Notes: generated by a model not told the origin, from the sequence alone. 64,000 nucleotides of DNA from UBA4582 sp038106185 (GCA_038106185.1 JAYODE010000009.1:1-64000), one strand, 5' to 3'; shown: positions 8,631 through 18,248, numbered from the stretch's first letter. Numbers and translations: made by a program.

Positions 8631-8730
8631 NNNNNNNNNNNNNNNNNNNNNNNNNNNNNNNNNNNNNNNNNNNNNNNNNNNNNNNNNNNNNNNNNNNNNN
8701 NNNNNNNNNNNNNNNNNNNNNNNNNNNNNN
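8631..8730. other. Assembly gap (100 N)
   Basis: Exactly 100 ambiguous bases, a conventional placeholder for a gap of unknown size. It lies between the SnoaL-like gene and the flavin monooxygenase and is flanked by short tandem repeats on both sides. Confidence 0.98.
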
Positions 8731-8780
8731 CTATTCAGTAAAAGCTATTCAGTCTGATCTTAATGCCTTGAATCACCAAA

Positions 8781-8799
8781 CCGCGAGATGTCCTCGCGG
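8781..8799 (+). promoter_or_regulatory. Small hairpin before the flavin monooxygenase
   Basis: CCGCGAG and CTCGCGG form a perfect 7-bp stem with a 5-nt loop, ending 16 nt before the ATG at 8816. It could affect translation initiation or be the end of an upstream leader. No function is established. Confidence 0.4.
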
Positions 8800-8815
8800 A
8801 ATAGGAACCCGGTTG

Positions 8816-10006
8816 ATGAAGACACAACATATTATCGTCAGTGGCGCTGGTATTGGCGGCTTGACGGCGGCGCTGAGTCTGGCACAGGCGGGCCATACGG
8901 TGGAAGTGTTCGAGCAGTCGCCCGAATTGGCAGAAGTGGGCGCTGGTATCCAGCTGAGTGCCAATGGCATGCGTGTCTTGAATCACCTGAACTTAATGCA
9001 GGCCACGGCTGCCGTCAGCTTTCTGCCAGAGGCTGTTGAGATGCGGGACTGGCAATCCGCCAGGTTGATTGCGTCAAATCCTCTGGGCGCTACGGCACAG
9101 ACCCGGTTTGGGTTTCCCTATTGCCATATTCATCGCGCCGACCTGATATCAATATTGCGCCAGGCGGTGACTGAAAATCCCAGGATAAGGCTGTATTTGG
9201 GTGCCCCCATTGAAGGCTTTCAGCAATCTGCGACTCAGGTGAATCTTGTCGTAAAGGGGCAGACCCATGTGGCGGATTTACTGATCGGAGCCGATGGCAT
9301 TCATTCGCGAATACGTGAGGGATTATTCGGTCGCCAGGCGCCCACCTTTACGGGCAATGTGGCTTGGCGCGGTTTGGTACCTATAGAGCGGCTGCCAAAG
9401 CAGTTGGTTCGCCCGGTCGCGACAGTCTGGTGGGGACCGGGCAAGCATTTTGTGCATTATTATGTCCGTCAGGGACGTCTGGTCAATTGCGTTTGTGTCG
9501 TCGAAAAGTCGGGTTGGAATACAGAGTCTTGGACTGCACGGGGAGAGCTTGACGAGCTGAAGGCGGATTTCGGCGGTTGGCACGAGACGATCCAGACATT
9601 GATTGAGAATATGGAACCGCAAGACTGTTACAAGTGGGCCCTGTTTGATCGCCCTGTGATGCCGCAATGGAGTCAGGGTCGAGTCACTCTGTTGGGTGAC
9701 GCCTGTCATCCCACCTTGCCGTTCATGGCGCAGGGGGCGGTCATGGCGATTGAAGATGGCGCTGTCCTGGCCGGTTGCCTTCAAGCAGAAGACACGGTAG
9801 AAGCCGCCTTGGGTCGATATGAGAATATACGGCGAAACCGTACTGCCGCGATTCAACAGGGCTCGCGACGCAACGCTCGAGTGTTTCATCTGGACGGCCT
9901 GCAGGCTCGATTGCGAAACCGCGCCGCAAAATTTGCCAGTAGTCGTCTTACCGACGGCATCTACAGTCATGACGTGTATGCAGAGTTCGATAGACAGAAG
10001 GATTAA
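8816..10006 (+). CDS. FAD-dependent aromatic-ring hydroxylase-like monooxygenase
   Basis: A 396-residue single-component flavin monooxygenase of the salicylate / 3-hydroxybenzoate 6-hydroxylase class. The N-terminal dinucleotide motif GAGIGGL, the central ADLLIGADGIHSRIR motif (the DG motif) and the second FAD motif LLGDACHPTLPFMAQGA are all present. Such enzymes use NAD(P)H and oxygen to hydroxylate phenolic acids. The ATG at 8816 follows TAGGA by about 10 nt; reading further upstream enters the assembly gap. It is followed by a VOC-family gene and two Baeyer-Villiger-type enzymes, which together look like an aromatic or alicyclic degradation region. The substrate is not determinable. Confidence 0.9.
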   Translation: MKTQHIIVSGAGIGGLTAALSLAQAGHTVEVFEQSPELAEVGAGIQLSANGMRVLNHLNLMQATAAVSFLPEAVEMRDWQSARLIASNPLGATAQTRFGFPYCHIHRADLISILRQAVTENPRIRLYLGAPIEGFQQSATQVNLVVKGQTHVADLLIGADGIHSRIREGLFGRQAPTFTGNVAWRGLVPIERLPKQLVRPVATVWWGPGKHFVHYYVRQGRLVNCVCVVEKSGWNTESWTARGELDELKADFGGWHETIQTLIENMEPQDCYKWALFDRPVMPQWSQGRVTLLGDACHPTLPFMAQGAVMAIEDGAVLAGCLQAEDTVEAALGRYENIRRNRTAAIQQGSRRNARVFHLDGLQARLRNRAAKFASSRLTDGIYSHDVYAEFDRQKD

Positions 10007-10116
10007 GACAGACCGTGTGAATGTCCGGTCAATCGGCGTATATTCATACGTAAGCTAAGGTTCGCGCGTCAACTCATCGGCAAGCAACGCTAGAAGGAAG
10101 AGTCGGAGGTTCAGTC

Positions 10117-10800
10117 ATGAACAAAGTGGAAGGTTTACATCATCTGGCGATCAGCACTGGTGATATGAAGGGTCAAATCGAGTTTTTCACTGAAAAATTG
10201 GGTATGCAGCTGCAAGCGCTATACTGGATGCATGGTGTTGAGAATACCAAACACTGCTTTTTGCGCCTTAATGATGAGAGCTCCATTGCCTTTGTGCATA
10301 ATCCCGAGATCGAAAAAATACCCGCGCAGATCGGTCAGTCTCACGCTGGTAATGCGGGTGCCAATAGCGCGCCCGGCACCATGCAGCACCTGGCATTCAA
10401 GGTAAAAAATGACGAAGAGTTGTATAACATGCGGGACCGTTTGCGCAGCAAAGGGATACCTGTGCTGGGTCCAATCGAACACGGTTTGTGTCGGTCTATT
10501 TATTTTGCCGGGCTGGAAAACCTGACGCTGGAGTTTGCCTACTCAAACGAGCCAATTAACAATGAAGCCTGGGTCGATCCGGAAGTTGTTGAGCTGCTGG
10601 GTATCAGCCCTGCCGAGTTAGCGCGTTACAAGCAACCCGCTGACTATCAGGGTCAAGGGGGCAAGGTCCCGCAGCCGGGGGTCGATGCGCCGGGCCCGCA
10701 CATGACAAATTATCCGGCCGGAGCCTATGAACGGGTGATTGCGATTCCCGATGCCATTGTGCTCAACATGGTCGACAGCACGCCACCGGTGAAGCGCTAG
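10117..10800 (+). CDS. VOC-family metalloprotein (glyoxalase/dioxygenase fold)
   Basis: A 227-residue protein with a vicinal-oxygen-chelate domain at about residues 3-145. Candidate metal ligands are the His in GLHHLAIS, the His in MQHLAFKV and the Glu in LTLEFAY, the usual H-H-E pattern. The last 80 residues are a Pro/Gly-rich tail I do not recognise. VOC enzymes include extradiol dioxygenases, glyoxalases and isomerases; next to a ring hydroxylase a ring-cleavage or isomerase role is plausible. A strong GGAGG site precedes the ATG. It is convergent with the next gene. Confidence 0.82.
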   Translation: MNKVEGLHHLAISTGDMKGQIEFFTEKLGMQLQALYWMHGVENTKHCFLRLNDESSIAFVHNPEIEKIPAQIGQSHAGNAGANSAPGTMQHLAFKVKNDEELYNMRDRLRSKGIPVLGPIEHGLCRSIYFAGLENLTLEFAYSNEPINNEAWVDPEVVELLGISPAELARYKQPADYQGQGGKVPQPGVDAPGPHMTNYPAGAYERVIAIPDAIVLNMVDSTPPVKR

Positions 10801-10819
10801 CCACCAGCGGTGGTACCAC

Positions 10820-12721
10820 TCAACTGTCGGTGCCGAGCTTATAGTCCTGCAGGTTTGGTGTATGTGTCATTTGCCAATAGTCGACCAGACGCCAGGGTGA
10901 GTTTGAGACGACGCGACCATGACGGTTCTTGTACCAGTTGTTAACGCCCGGGTGGGTCCAGACCATCCGGTTATGCTCCGCATCAACCCGCGCGTTATAG
11001 TCATCATGTGGATCCCGCCTGACTTCGATGCGACGCTGGCCAGCCTCGATCATCCGTATCAGGCACTGGACTATGTATCTGGTCTGGCATTCAATATGAA
11101 AAATCAGGCTGCCACCATGACCAAGATTGGTATTGGGGCCGTAGAAAAAAAACAGATTGGGAAAGTCGGGTGTACTCATGCCCAGATAAGCACGAGCATC
11201 GTCTCCCCAGGTGTCCGCTAGGGTTTTTTCAGTCGTTCCGCTCACAGTGATCGGCCAGAGGAACTGATGGGCCTGGAAACCGGTGGCGTAGATGATAGCG
11301 TCTACCTCGTGCTCCAGGCCCGCATCGTCAACCACTCCCTTGTCAGTGACACGCCGAACGCCAGATGTTAACAGGGTAACGTTGTCGCGTTGTAAGGTCT
11401 CACACCAGTGATTGTCGATCAACATGCGCTTCGCAAACGGCGGATAGTCAGGAACCACCTTGTCCAGCAAGGCCTGATCACCATTCAAGGCGTCGCTGAG
11501 ATTACGAATGTAGATTTGTCGATGTCGTTCGTTGTCTGCATTCAGGGACCTTTCCTGGTGCGGCCATTCTGGGTCTTTGTGAATCGAGTCCCAGATACCA
11601 TCACCATAGGCCCAGAACAGCTTGAAACGATACCAGTTCTGGTAAAAGGGCACCTTGTTCAATAACCATTGCTTGCCGGCGCTCACCGTTCGGTGGTAAT
11701 CCGGCAGAATTCGAATCCAGTGGGGAGACCGTTGAAAGATAGTTAATTGGCTGACATGCCGAGCTATCTCCGGCGCGAACTGCATGGCGGACGCGCCGGT
11801 ACCTATGACGGCTACGCGCTTACCCGTCAAATCGATGCTGTGGTCCCATTGACTTGAATGGAAAGCCGGGCCCTGAAAGTCAGTCTTGCCCTCGAATTCA
11901 GGCACCTGGGGTCGGTTAACCTGGCCCACAGCGCTGAGGACGATATTAGCGGTTTCCACTGTCTTCGAGCCATCTGCAGCGCGACTAACCACTTCCCAGC
12001 GCTGCAGGGCTTCTAGCCAAGTCAGGCTCACTACTTCGGTGTTCAGTCGAGTATGCTCTAACAGGTTATATTTGGCGGCGACCTTATTGATGTAGTTGTA
12101 GAGTTCATCGCGCTTGGAATAGAAGCTTGACCACTCGGCATTGGGTTCAAAGGAGTAAGAATAGAAGTGGTTGGGCGTATCAACGCCGCAGGCCGGATAG
12201 GTATTCTCATACCAGGTGCCACCAACAGAAGGATTTTTTTCAAGAATTTTAAACGGCAGGCCGAGCCGCTGGCATTCGACGCCGGCGCAGACACCAGACA
12301 GGCCGCCGCCGACGATAATGACCTGAAAATTCTCAAGTAGCTTGGGTGCCGGCCGATTCTGCCACTGAACGCGTTGCCGTGCTGAGTCGACGAATCCCAT
12401 GTCCTCCAGCAACATCGGAATATACTCTGGCGGGACCTCCTCACCTACCAGCTTTGATGCCAGCTGCTGCATAACCTCCGTGCCTGGCAGTGCAGGTAAC
12501 TCACCCTGGTACTCGGTCAGCACGGCAAGTGCAAGATCGCGAATATGCTGCTGCCTGGCAGCTGACATTTTTCGAGTGCCATCTATGTCACCGCGGGAGG
12601 GCAGTTCAGTGTGGTCGAATATCGACAAGTCACCCGTTAGCTGGGCAATTGCGACCATTAAGGTGGGTAGATTCGCCGACTCAAGGGCGTCCTTAAGGGT
12701 CAGGTTGTCAGTGGCTTGCAT
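10820..12721 (-). CDS. Baeyer-Villiger monooxygenase, HAPMO-like
   Basis: A 633-residue FAD/NADPH enzyme that would insert oxygen next to a carbonyl, turning ketones into esters or lactones. It has an N-terminal extension of about 110 residues (ANLPTLMVAIAQLTGD) like that of 4-hydroxyacetophenone monooxygenase, then the FAD motif VGGGLSGVCAG, the Baeyer-Villiger fingerprint FQGPAFHSSQWD, and the NADPH motif GTGASAMQFAPE. A GTG at 12781 would add 20 residues; the ATG at 12721 is preferred because it sits where the family domain begins. The divergent neighbour is an alpha/beta hydrolase, which could hydrolyse the ester product. Confidence 0.92.
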   Translation of the reverse strand: MQATDNLTLKDALESANLPTLMVAIAQLTGDLSIFDHTELPSRGDIDGTRKMSAARQQHIRDLALAVLTEYQGELPALPGTEVMQQLASKLVGEEVPPEYIPMLLEDMGFVDSARQRVQWQNRPAPKLLENFQVIIVGGGLSGVCAGVECQRLGLPFKILEKNPSVGGTWYENTYPACGVDTPNHFYSYSFEPNAEWSSFYSKRDELYNYINKVAAKYNLLEHTRLNTEVVSLTWLEALQRWEVVSRAADGSKTVETANIVLSAVGQVNRPQVPEFEGKTDFQGPAFHSSQWDHSIDLTGKRVAVIGTGASAMQFAPEIARHVSQLTIFQRSPHWIRILPDYHRTVSAGKQWLLNKVPFYQNWYRFKLFWAYGDGIWDSIHKDPEWPHQERSLNADNERHRQIYIRNLSDALNGDQALLDKVVPDYPPFAKRMLIDNHWCETLQRDNVTLLTSGVRRVTDKGVVDDAGLEHEVDAIIYATGFQAHQFLWPITVSGTTEKTLADTWGDDARAYLGMSTPDFPNLFFFYGPNTNLGHGGSLIFHIECQTRYIVQCLIRMIEAGQRRIEVRRDPHDDYNARVDAEHNRMVWTHPGVNNWYKNRHGRVVSNSPWRLVDYWQMTHTPNLQDYKLGTDS

Positions 12722-12910
12722 CGCTTTCTCAACGGAGAATCGTGAGGGTGATTTATACCATGTTCTGGTGGCGGACGGCACACCGAGACATGCCGCCCCA
12801 GACCAACCAGGTCCAGAAGACAGACCTGAAAATTATAGGCCTCAAGCTTGGCGGCTGATCTGATTTTATGCTTTAGTAGCAGGTCATTAACCATCAACTT
12901 GAGGCAACCC

Positions 12911-13795
12911 ATGGCGTCAGTCATCGCTAACGATATTTTGATTGAATACGATACCTTTGGCGAACCGGGCGGTCGCCCGCTGTTGTTGGTCATGGGTCTC
13001 GGTGCGCAGATGACCCGCTGGCGTCACGAGTTCTGCGAGTTGCTGGCGGCGCAAGGTCACTATGTTATTCGATTTGATAATCGCGACGTCGGCCTGTCCC
13101 AGAAATTTGATACGGCCGGTCTGCCGGATATGGGTAGGATACTTGCGCAGGCGGCTGCCGGTGAAACGGTTTCAGCGGCTTACTCACTGTCCGATATGGC
13201 CAATGATGCGGCCGCCCTGCTGACTGCGCTGGATATTCCCACGGCCCACGTATGTGGTGCGTCGCTGGGTGGCATGGTTGTTCAGATGATGGCGCTGGAA
13301 CATGGCTCCAGGTTGAGATCCATGACATCAGTGATGTCGACGACCGGTGACCCAGCATTGCCTAAAGCAACGCCTGAGGCGATGGCAGCGCTGCTGAGCC
13401 CTGCCGGTAACAGTCTCGAGGCGGTTCTGGACCGAGCGGTAAGAAATGCCGCTGTGATTGGCGGTCCCGGTTTTCCGGCACCGGAAGCAGAAATACGTGC
13501 ATTGGCAAAAAGTGATTACGAGCGCTGCTTTTATCCTCAAGGGGTGGCGCGACAGATGGCGGCAGTCGCAGCTACAGGCAACCGACGACCTCGATTGGAG
13601 AAGCTGGTGATGCCGACCCTGGTAATTCATGGTGAAGACGACCCGCTGGTGCCCTTGTCTGGTGGTCTTGATACCCATGCGGCCATACCCGGTGCCAGCC
13701 TGAAGGTGTTTGCAAAAATGGGGCACAATCTACCCCAGCCCTTGTGGGGGGCTATTGTCGAGGCTATTTCTGCCCATACGCTGGCGCACGATTAG
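12911..13795 (+). CDS. Alpha/beta hydrolase
   Basis: A 294-residue hydrolase. The oxyanion region LLLVMGLGAQ, nucleophile elbow GASLGG (Ser), acid loop HGEDDPLVP (Asp) and catalytic His in KMGHNLP are all in place. The ATG at 12911 has GAGG about 6 nt upstream; an in-frame start at 12848 lacks support. Between two Baeyer-Villiger-type monooxygenase genes it is a natural candidate for the esterase or lactonase that opens their products, an inference from context. Members of this group also include C-C hydrolases, so the exact reaction is open. Confidence 0.9.
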   Translation: MASVIANDILIEYDTFGEPGGRPLLLVMGLGAQMTRWRHEFCELLAAQGHYVIRFDNRDVGLSQKFDTAGLPDMGRILAQAAAGETVSAAYSLSDMANDAAALLTALDIPTAHVCGASLGGMVVQMMALEHGSRLRSMTSVMSTTGDPALPKATPEAMAALLSPAGNSLEAVLDRAVRNAAVIGGPGFPAPEAEIRALAKSDYERCFYPQGVARQMAAVAATGNRRPRLEKLVMPTLVIHGEDDPLVPLSGGLDTHAAIPGASLKVFAKMGHNLPQPLWGAIVEAISAHTLAHD

Positions 13796-13879
13796 ACGAC
13801 CCTAAACAGGTTTTCCCACCAAGTGCTCATTCAGGGTAAGCTGACGGTTAAATAAAAGCTTCGAAACAGGTAAACAACT

Positions 13880-15385
13880 ATGAATCAATTTGACGTCGTT
13901 ATTGTCGGTGCCGGTTTGTCCGGTATCGGTGCGGCCTGGCATCTCCAGAATCTATGTCCCGGTAAGACCTATGCGATTCTTGAGGGGCGTTCAGAGGTTG
14001 GGGGTACCTGGGACCTGTTTCGTTATCCAGGCATTCGCTCTGACAGCGATATGTATACTCTGGGCTACAGCTTCAAGCCCTGGCGTGATGCAAAGGCCAT
14101 TGCCGATGGCCCCTCGATCCTCAGTTATGTCAACGAGACGGCGGATGAGAATCATATTCGCCAGCATATTCGCTTTAACCATATGGTGAAATCTGCAGCC
14201 TGGTCGACCACAGAGGCGTGCTGGACCGTGACGGCGGCCACAGGACCTCAGGGTGATCTGGTACAGTTTCAATGCAATATGCTGTTGATGTGCAGCGGCT
14301 ATTACAGTTACAAGTCGGCACACACACCCGATTTTGAAGGCTTTGAGGCGTTTCAGGGCACCGTCATTCATCCTCAGTTCTGGCCGAAAGACCTGGATTA
14401 CAAAGGCAAAAAGGTGATTGTCATTGGCAGTGGTGCGACGGCTATGACACTGATACCAGCCATGGCCAGCGATACGGCCAGTATCACTATGCTGCAGCGC
14501 TCGCCTACCTATGTGGTCTCGAGTCCGGCTGAGGACAGGATCGCCAATACGCTGCGCAAGTACTTGCCGGAAAAAATTGCCTATTCGGTCTCTCGCTTTC
14601 AGAAGACCTTGCTGCAGGGCATTCTCTACAAGCGGACACGAACGCAACCAAAGAAGATTAAGGCTTGGCTGCTGCGCATGGTGAGAAAAGAGCTGGGCCC
14701 CGACTATGATGTCGCGAAGCACTTCACTCCTACCTACAATCCCTGGGATCAGCGCATGTGTCTGGTGCCCGACGGTGACCTGTTCGTTGCCATCCGGTCC
14801 GGCAGGGCAAAGGTGGTAACAGACCACATAGACCGATTTACAGAGACCGGCATCAAGCTTCAGTCAGGGGATGAGCTGGAAGCGGATATCATTGTCACGG
14901 CAACAGGGCTTAACCTGGAGGTGCTGGGAGGAACAAGCTTCAGCGTCGATGGCGAAGCCGTCGACTTTGCCGACACCTTCACCTACAAGGGTATGATGTA
15001 TTCAAGCATTCCCAATCTTGTTCAGACCTTTGGCTATGTGAATGCCTCCTGGACATTACGTGCCGACCTGACAGCCGAGTATACCTGTCGTTTGATCAAT
15101 CATATGGATGCGACTGGCACGCGGCAGTGTACGCCGCAACTTCGGGCGGAAGACGAGAATATGCAAAAACGCCCCTGGATTGAGGATTTTTCAGCAGGCT
15201 ATATGACCCGAGTGATGCATCTTTTCCCGAAACAGGGAGATCATATTCCCTGGCAGAATACTCAGAACTATAAGCTCGACAAGAAGATGATACGGCGTGC
15301 CCCGCTGGAAGACGGGGCCTTGATCTTCAGTAATGGCCAATCGCCGGCAAAGGGCCAGGATCAACAGACAGAACGCGCAGCCTGA
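13880..15385 (+). CDS. EthA-type flavin-containing Baeyer-Villiger monooxygenase
   Basis: A 501-residue flavoprotein monooxygenase resembling mycobacterial EthA. FAD motif GAGLSGIG lies at the N-terminus, followed by the SEVGGTWDLFRYPGIRSDSD block characteristic of this subgroup. The Baeyer-Villiger fingerprint FQGTVIHPQFWPKD and NADPH motif GSGATAMTL follow. It oxidises ketones, or sulfur atoms in thioamides, in known relatives. It lies 84 bp after the hydrolase on the same strand, so both may be one transcript. Together with the HAPMO-like gene this gives two distinct Baeyer-Villiger enzymes within 5 kb. Confidence 0.92.
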   Translation: MNQFDVVIVGAGLSGIGAAWHLQNLCPGKTYAILEGRSEVGGTWDLFRYPGIRSDSDMYTLGYSFKPWRDAKAIADGPSILSYVNETADENHIRQHIRFNHMVKSAAWSTTEACWTVTAATGPQGDLVQFQCNMLLMCSGYYSYKSAHTPDFEGFEAFQGTVIHPQFWPKDLDYKGKKVIVIGSGATAMTLIPAMASDTASITMLQRSPTYVVSSPAEDRIANTLRKYLPEKIAYSVSRFQKTLLQGILYKRTRTQPKKIKAWLLRMVRKELGPDYDVAKHFTPTYNPWDQRMCLVPDGDLFVAIRSGRAKVVTDHIDRFTETGIKLQSGDELEADIIVTATGLNLEVLGGTSFSVDGEAVDFADTFTYKGMMYSSIPNLVQTFGYVNASWTLRADLTAEYTCRLINHMDATGTRQCTPQLRAEDENMQKRPWIEDFSAGYMTRVMHLFPKQGDHIPWQNTQNYKLDKKMIRRAPLEDGALIFSNGQSPAKGQDQQTERAA

Positions 15386-15393
15386 GCTGCGCG
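15374..15393. terminator. Hairpin between convergent genes
   Basis: CGCGCAGC and GCTGCGCG pair perfectly around a CTGA loop. The structure spans the stop codon of the EthA-like gene and lies 11 bp from the stop of the facing amidohydrolase gene. No T-run follows, so it is at best a weak bidirectional terminator. Confidence 0.45.
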
Positions 15394-15403
15394 CGCCTTG
15401 AGG

Positions 15404-17077
15404 TTACTGAGCACCACCCCGTAGCAGTCGGCCCGGCATGGCACCCGTTGCCACCCCATGAGCAAAGGTCACCTCTCCGCGCTTGATGGTCGCAACATAC
15501 CCCTGAGCCTTTTGGATCAGGCGCTTACCGTCCCCGGGCAGGTCATACACCATTTTCGGTGGCTCGAGCTGCAGCTTGTCAAAATCGATAATATTAAAGT
15601 CGGCAAGATATCCGGGCGCGATTACGCCGCGATCATTCAGACCGTAAACGCTGGCGGTATTTTGGGTCATCTTATGAACGATCAACTCCACCGGCAGTGT
15701 CTCGGCAACGGTTCGGTCTCTAGCCACATAACTGAGCATATAGGTGGGTACACTGGCATCACACAGCACGCCACAGTGGGCGCCGCCATCTGAGAGGCCA
15801 AAGACGCTGTGATCGCGGGTAATATTGTCGAAATAGGGACTCAGGCTGCCCTTGTAACCCCCGAAGAAAAAGATAATTTGGCGTTGCTCCGCCAATGTAT
15901 CCATCAGCACGTCCAACGGCTGCAGTCCCCGCGCCTCGGCAAGACCTGCAATGCTGTCACTGATGCTCGGCTCATAGCTCAGTGCATCGTCCAGCGGATA
16001 CATTTCGTGGTAGCTCGTGGTGAATCGCTTCGCATCGGGATTGCGATGATGGATGGGTTGCTCAGTTTTGATTCTTTCGCGAAATTCCGGGTCAGCCAGA
16101 AGAGCAATGCGTTCATCGAGGGGCAGCTGTCGAATGGCTTTGTAACTCGGAAAAATAGCCAAGGGATTAATCGTACCCTCGAGACTCATCAGGATTGAAG
16201 CAGGGCGTGCGCCACACTGGGGGCGCAAGCTCAACCCAGCGGTACTCATCTTCTCCGCCAATTGCCAGATCTTGTCGCGGTTTCCCGGTGCGGTGAGGGT
16301 GGTAATGGTGCGGCCGGTTTCGCGCATGATCTGCTCGATCCAGTTGAGCTCATCGTCATCTTCCAGATAGTCACTGATGATCTCGATGGTGCCATGGTCC
16401 AGATCCTTGAAGGCGCCACCGATGGCGAGCATTTCTTTGGCGGCGGCGTGAGTGCCGGGCACCAGGTTACCGGCCTTATCAAGGTGACCGTAAAATCGTG
16501 AGGTAGAAAATCCCAGCGCGCCTGCCTTAAGTGCCTCGCGGGTGACGGTCGCCATGCGTTCAATGTCCTCGTCACTGGCATTATCGTAACAGCGATCACC
16601 CATCACATAACGTCGAATGGCGACATGAGGAACCTGGCCGCCGACATCCATGACATAAGGTGTATCGATGGCATCGAGATATTCGCCGTAACTCTCCCAA
16701 CCCCAGGGAATGCCCTCGTGCAAGGCCGAACCGGGAATATCCTCAACGCTTTCCATCAGCTCGATCAGCTGGTTTTCATCGCCGCCTCGAACTGGTGCAA
16801 AACCGACGCCGCAATTGCCCATGATGGTGGTGGTGACGCCATGCCAACAACTGGGCGTAAGCTGTTTATCCCAGCAGACCTGACCGTCATAGTGAGTATG
16901 AATATCGACAAAGCCGGGTGTCACCAGATGGCCCGCAGCGTCAATTTCCCGTGTTGCCTCGCCGAGGTCCTGGCCGATCGCGGCAATCAGGCCGTCTTTA
17001 ACGCCGATCGAGGCGGTAAACAATGGCTGGCCCGTGCCGTCGGCAATATTGGCGTTCCTAATGATCAGGTCAAACAT
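15404..17077 (-). CDS. D-aminoacylase-type amidohydrolase
   Basis: A 557-residue amidohydrolase of the N-acyl-D-amino-acid deacylase family. The small beta domain (IRNANIADGTG) is followed by the metal motif FVDIHTHYDGQ, and the MGNCGVGFAPV segment is characteristic of this subgroup. Later blocks include GALGFSTSRFYGH, SDGGAHCG and the C-terminal GYLADFNIIDFD. Characterised members remove acyl groups from D-amino acids, but many are of unknown substrate. GGTGGAG precedes the ATG. It is convergent with the EthA-like gene and divergent from the quinone oxidoreductase. Confidence 0.88.
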   Translation of the reverse strand: MFDLIIRNANIADGTGQPLFTASIGVKDGLIAAIGQDLGEATREIDAAGHLVTPGFVDIHTHYDGQVCWDKQLTPSCWHGVTTTIMGNCGVGFAPVRGGDENQLIELMESVEDIPGSALHEGIPWGWESYGEYLDAIDTPYVMDVGGQVPHVAIRRYVMGDRCYDNASDEDIERMATVTREALKAGALGFSTSRFYGHLDKAGNLVPGTHAAAKEMLAIGGAFKDLDHGTIEIISDYLEDDDELNWIEQIMRETGRTITTLTAPGNRDKIWQLAEKMSTAGLSLRPQCGARPASILMSLEGTINPLAIFPSYKAIRQLPLDERIALLADPEFRERIKTEQPIHHRNPDAKRFTTSYHEMYPLDDALSYEPSISDSIAGLAEARGLQPLDVLMDTLAEQRQIIFFFGGYKGSLSPYFDNITRDHSVFGLSDGGAHCGVLCDASVPTYMLSYVARDRTVAETLPVELIVHKMTQNTASVYGLNDRGVIAPGYLADFNIIDFDKLQLEPPKMVYDLPGDGKRLIQKAQGYVATIKRGEVTFAHGVATGAMPGRLLRGGAQ

Positions 17078-17205
17078 GACTCCACCTCACCCTTAATGGA
17101 CTGTGAGCAAAGACTACTTAAATGCCAAGTGTTTGTCACTTTGCATCCCTGTGATAGGGTTAACGACGAAGCTGCTCTGTCATTCTCAACAAGATACTCA
17201 TTATC

Positions 17206-18222
17206 ATGCCCAACACTCTACCCAAGACCATGCAAGCGATTGTGATCGGCGCGCAAGGTTTAGAATCTCGCTCGCTGGCCATCCCGGTACCGTCGAATGA
17301 ACAGTTACTGATTAAGGTGCATCGAGCTGCCCTGAATCGCGCGGACCTGGGCATGGCGGCAGGCCATCGACATGGACAGGCAGGCGGAGCCGGCGCCATC
17401 GCTGGACTTGAATGGGCCGGCGAGGTGGTCAGCGTCGGTGCGCAGGTTGTTGGTTATCAGGTTGGTGATCGGGTCATGTGTGCTGGCGCCGGCGGTTATG
17501 CAGAATATGCCATCGCTGATCCAGTGCGCACCCATCTGATCCCCAGTGGCGCGGCGTTTGGCAATGGCATGACCTATGCGGAGGCAGCTTGCCTACCCGT
17601 GGCACTCACCACCATGCACGATGCGATTGTAACCCTGGGTCGATTTGAGCCGGGACAGACAGTGCTGATTCAAGGTGCCAGCTCCGGGGTCGGCATCGTG
17701 GGTCTGCAGATTGCGGACTTTCTGGGTGCGGGACTCGTCATAGGTACCTCGACAAACCCGAGCCGGCGCGCGCAGCTTTTGAACTACGGGGCTGATTTGG
17801 TGCTGGACTCGAGTGCCCCTGACTGGCACGAGCGCGTCCTTGAGGCCACCGATAATCGCGGCGTCGATCTCATTGTTGACCAGGTGTCAGGTGGCGTGAT
17901 GAACAATAATATGCGGGCGACTCGCGTTACCGGCACTATAGTCAATGTCGGGCGTCTGGGTGGCATGCAGGGTGATTTCAATTTTGACCTGCATGCATTG
18001 CGCCGAATCAATTATATCGGCGCGACCTTTCGAACCCGCAGTCGAGAGGAAGTGGCAATCATTAACCAGCTGATGATGCAGGATCTGAAGGCAATCCTCG
18101 CGGCCAATCGGTTTCGGATTCCCATAGATCGAGAATTCCCCCTGGCTGCAGCGGCCGATGCGCAAGCTTATATGGCGGCCAATCAACATTTCGGTAAAAT
18201 TTTGTTAACAACGAATACCTGA
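17206..18222 (+). CDS. Zinc-independent NADPH:quinone oxidoreductase (MDR family)
   Basis: A 338-residue medium-chain dehydrogenase/reductase of the quinone oxidoreductase type. The substrate domain starts AALNRADLGMAAGH, the GLEWAGEVVSVG segment is the family signature, and the cofactor domain carries the IQGASSGVGIVGLQIA Rossmann loop. The structural and catalytic zinc cysteines of alcohol dehydrogenases are missing, as expected for this branch. It probably reduces enones or quinones with NADPH. No obvious ribosome site is seen before the ATG. Confidence 0.88.
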   Translation: MPNTLPKTMQAIVIGAQGLESRSLAIPVPSNEQLLIKVHRAALNRADLGMAAGHRHGQAGGAGAIAGLEWAGEVVSVGAQVVGYQVGDRVMCAGAGGYAEYAIADPVRTHLIPSGAAFGNGMTYAEAACLPVALTTMHDAIVTLGRFEPGQTVLIQGASSGVGIVGLQIADFLGAGLVIGTSTNPSRRAQLLNYGADLVLDSSAPDWHERVLEATDNRGVDLIVDQVSGGVMNNNMRATRVTGTIVNVGRLGGMQGDFNFDLHALRRINYIGATFRTRSREEVAIINQLMMQDLKAILAANRFRIPIDREFPLAAAADAQAYMAANQHFGKILLTTNT

Positions 18223-18226
18223 GGCC

Positions 18227-18248
18227 GACCCGCTCTCGACCCGCTCTC
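18227..18248. repeat. 11-bp tandem duplication
   Basis: GACCCGCTCTC occurs twice in direct succession (18227-18237 and 18238-18248). It is followed to about 18297 by further degenerate GATGGTGT-like units, all in the 203-bp stretch before msrB. Confidence 0.8.

Noticed and set aside
9323..9970. 215-residue open frame on the minus strand
   Set aside because: It lies wholly within the flavin monooxygenase gene, whose motifs are intact, and resembles no family.
13991..14827. 278-residue open frame on the minus strand
   Set aside because: Antisense to the EthA-like monooxygenase, with a composition typical of a reverse-strand shadow.
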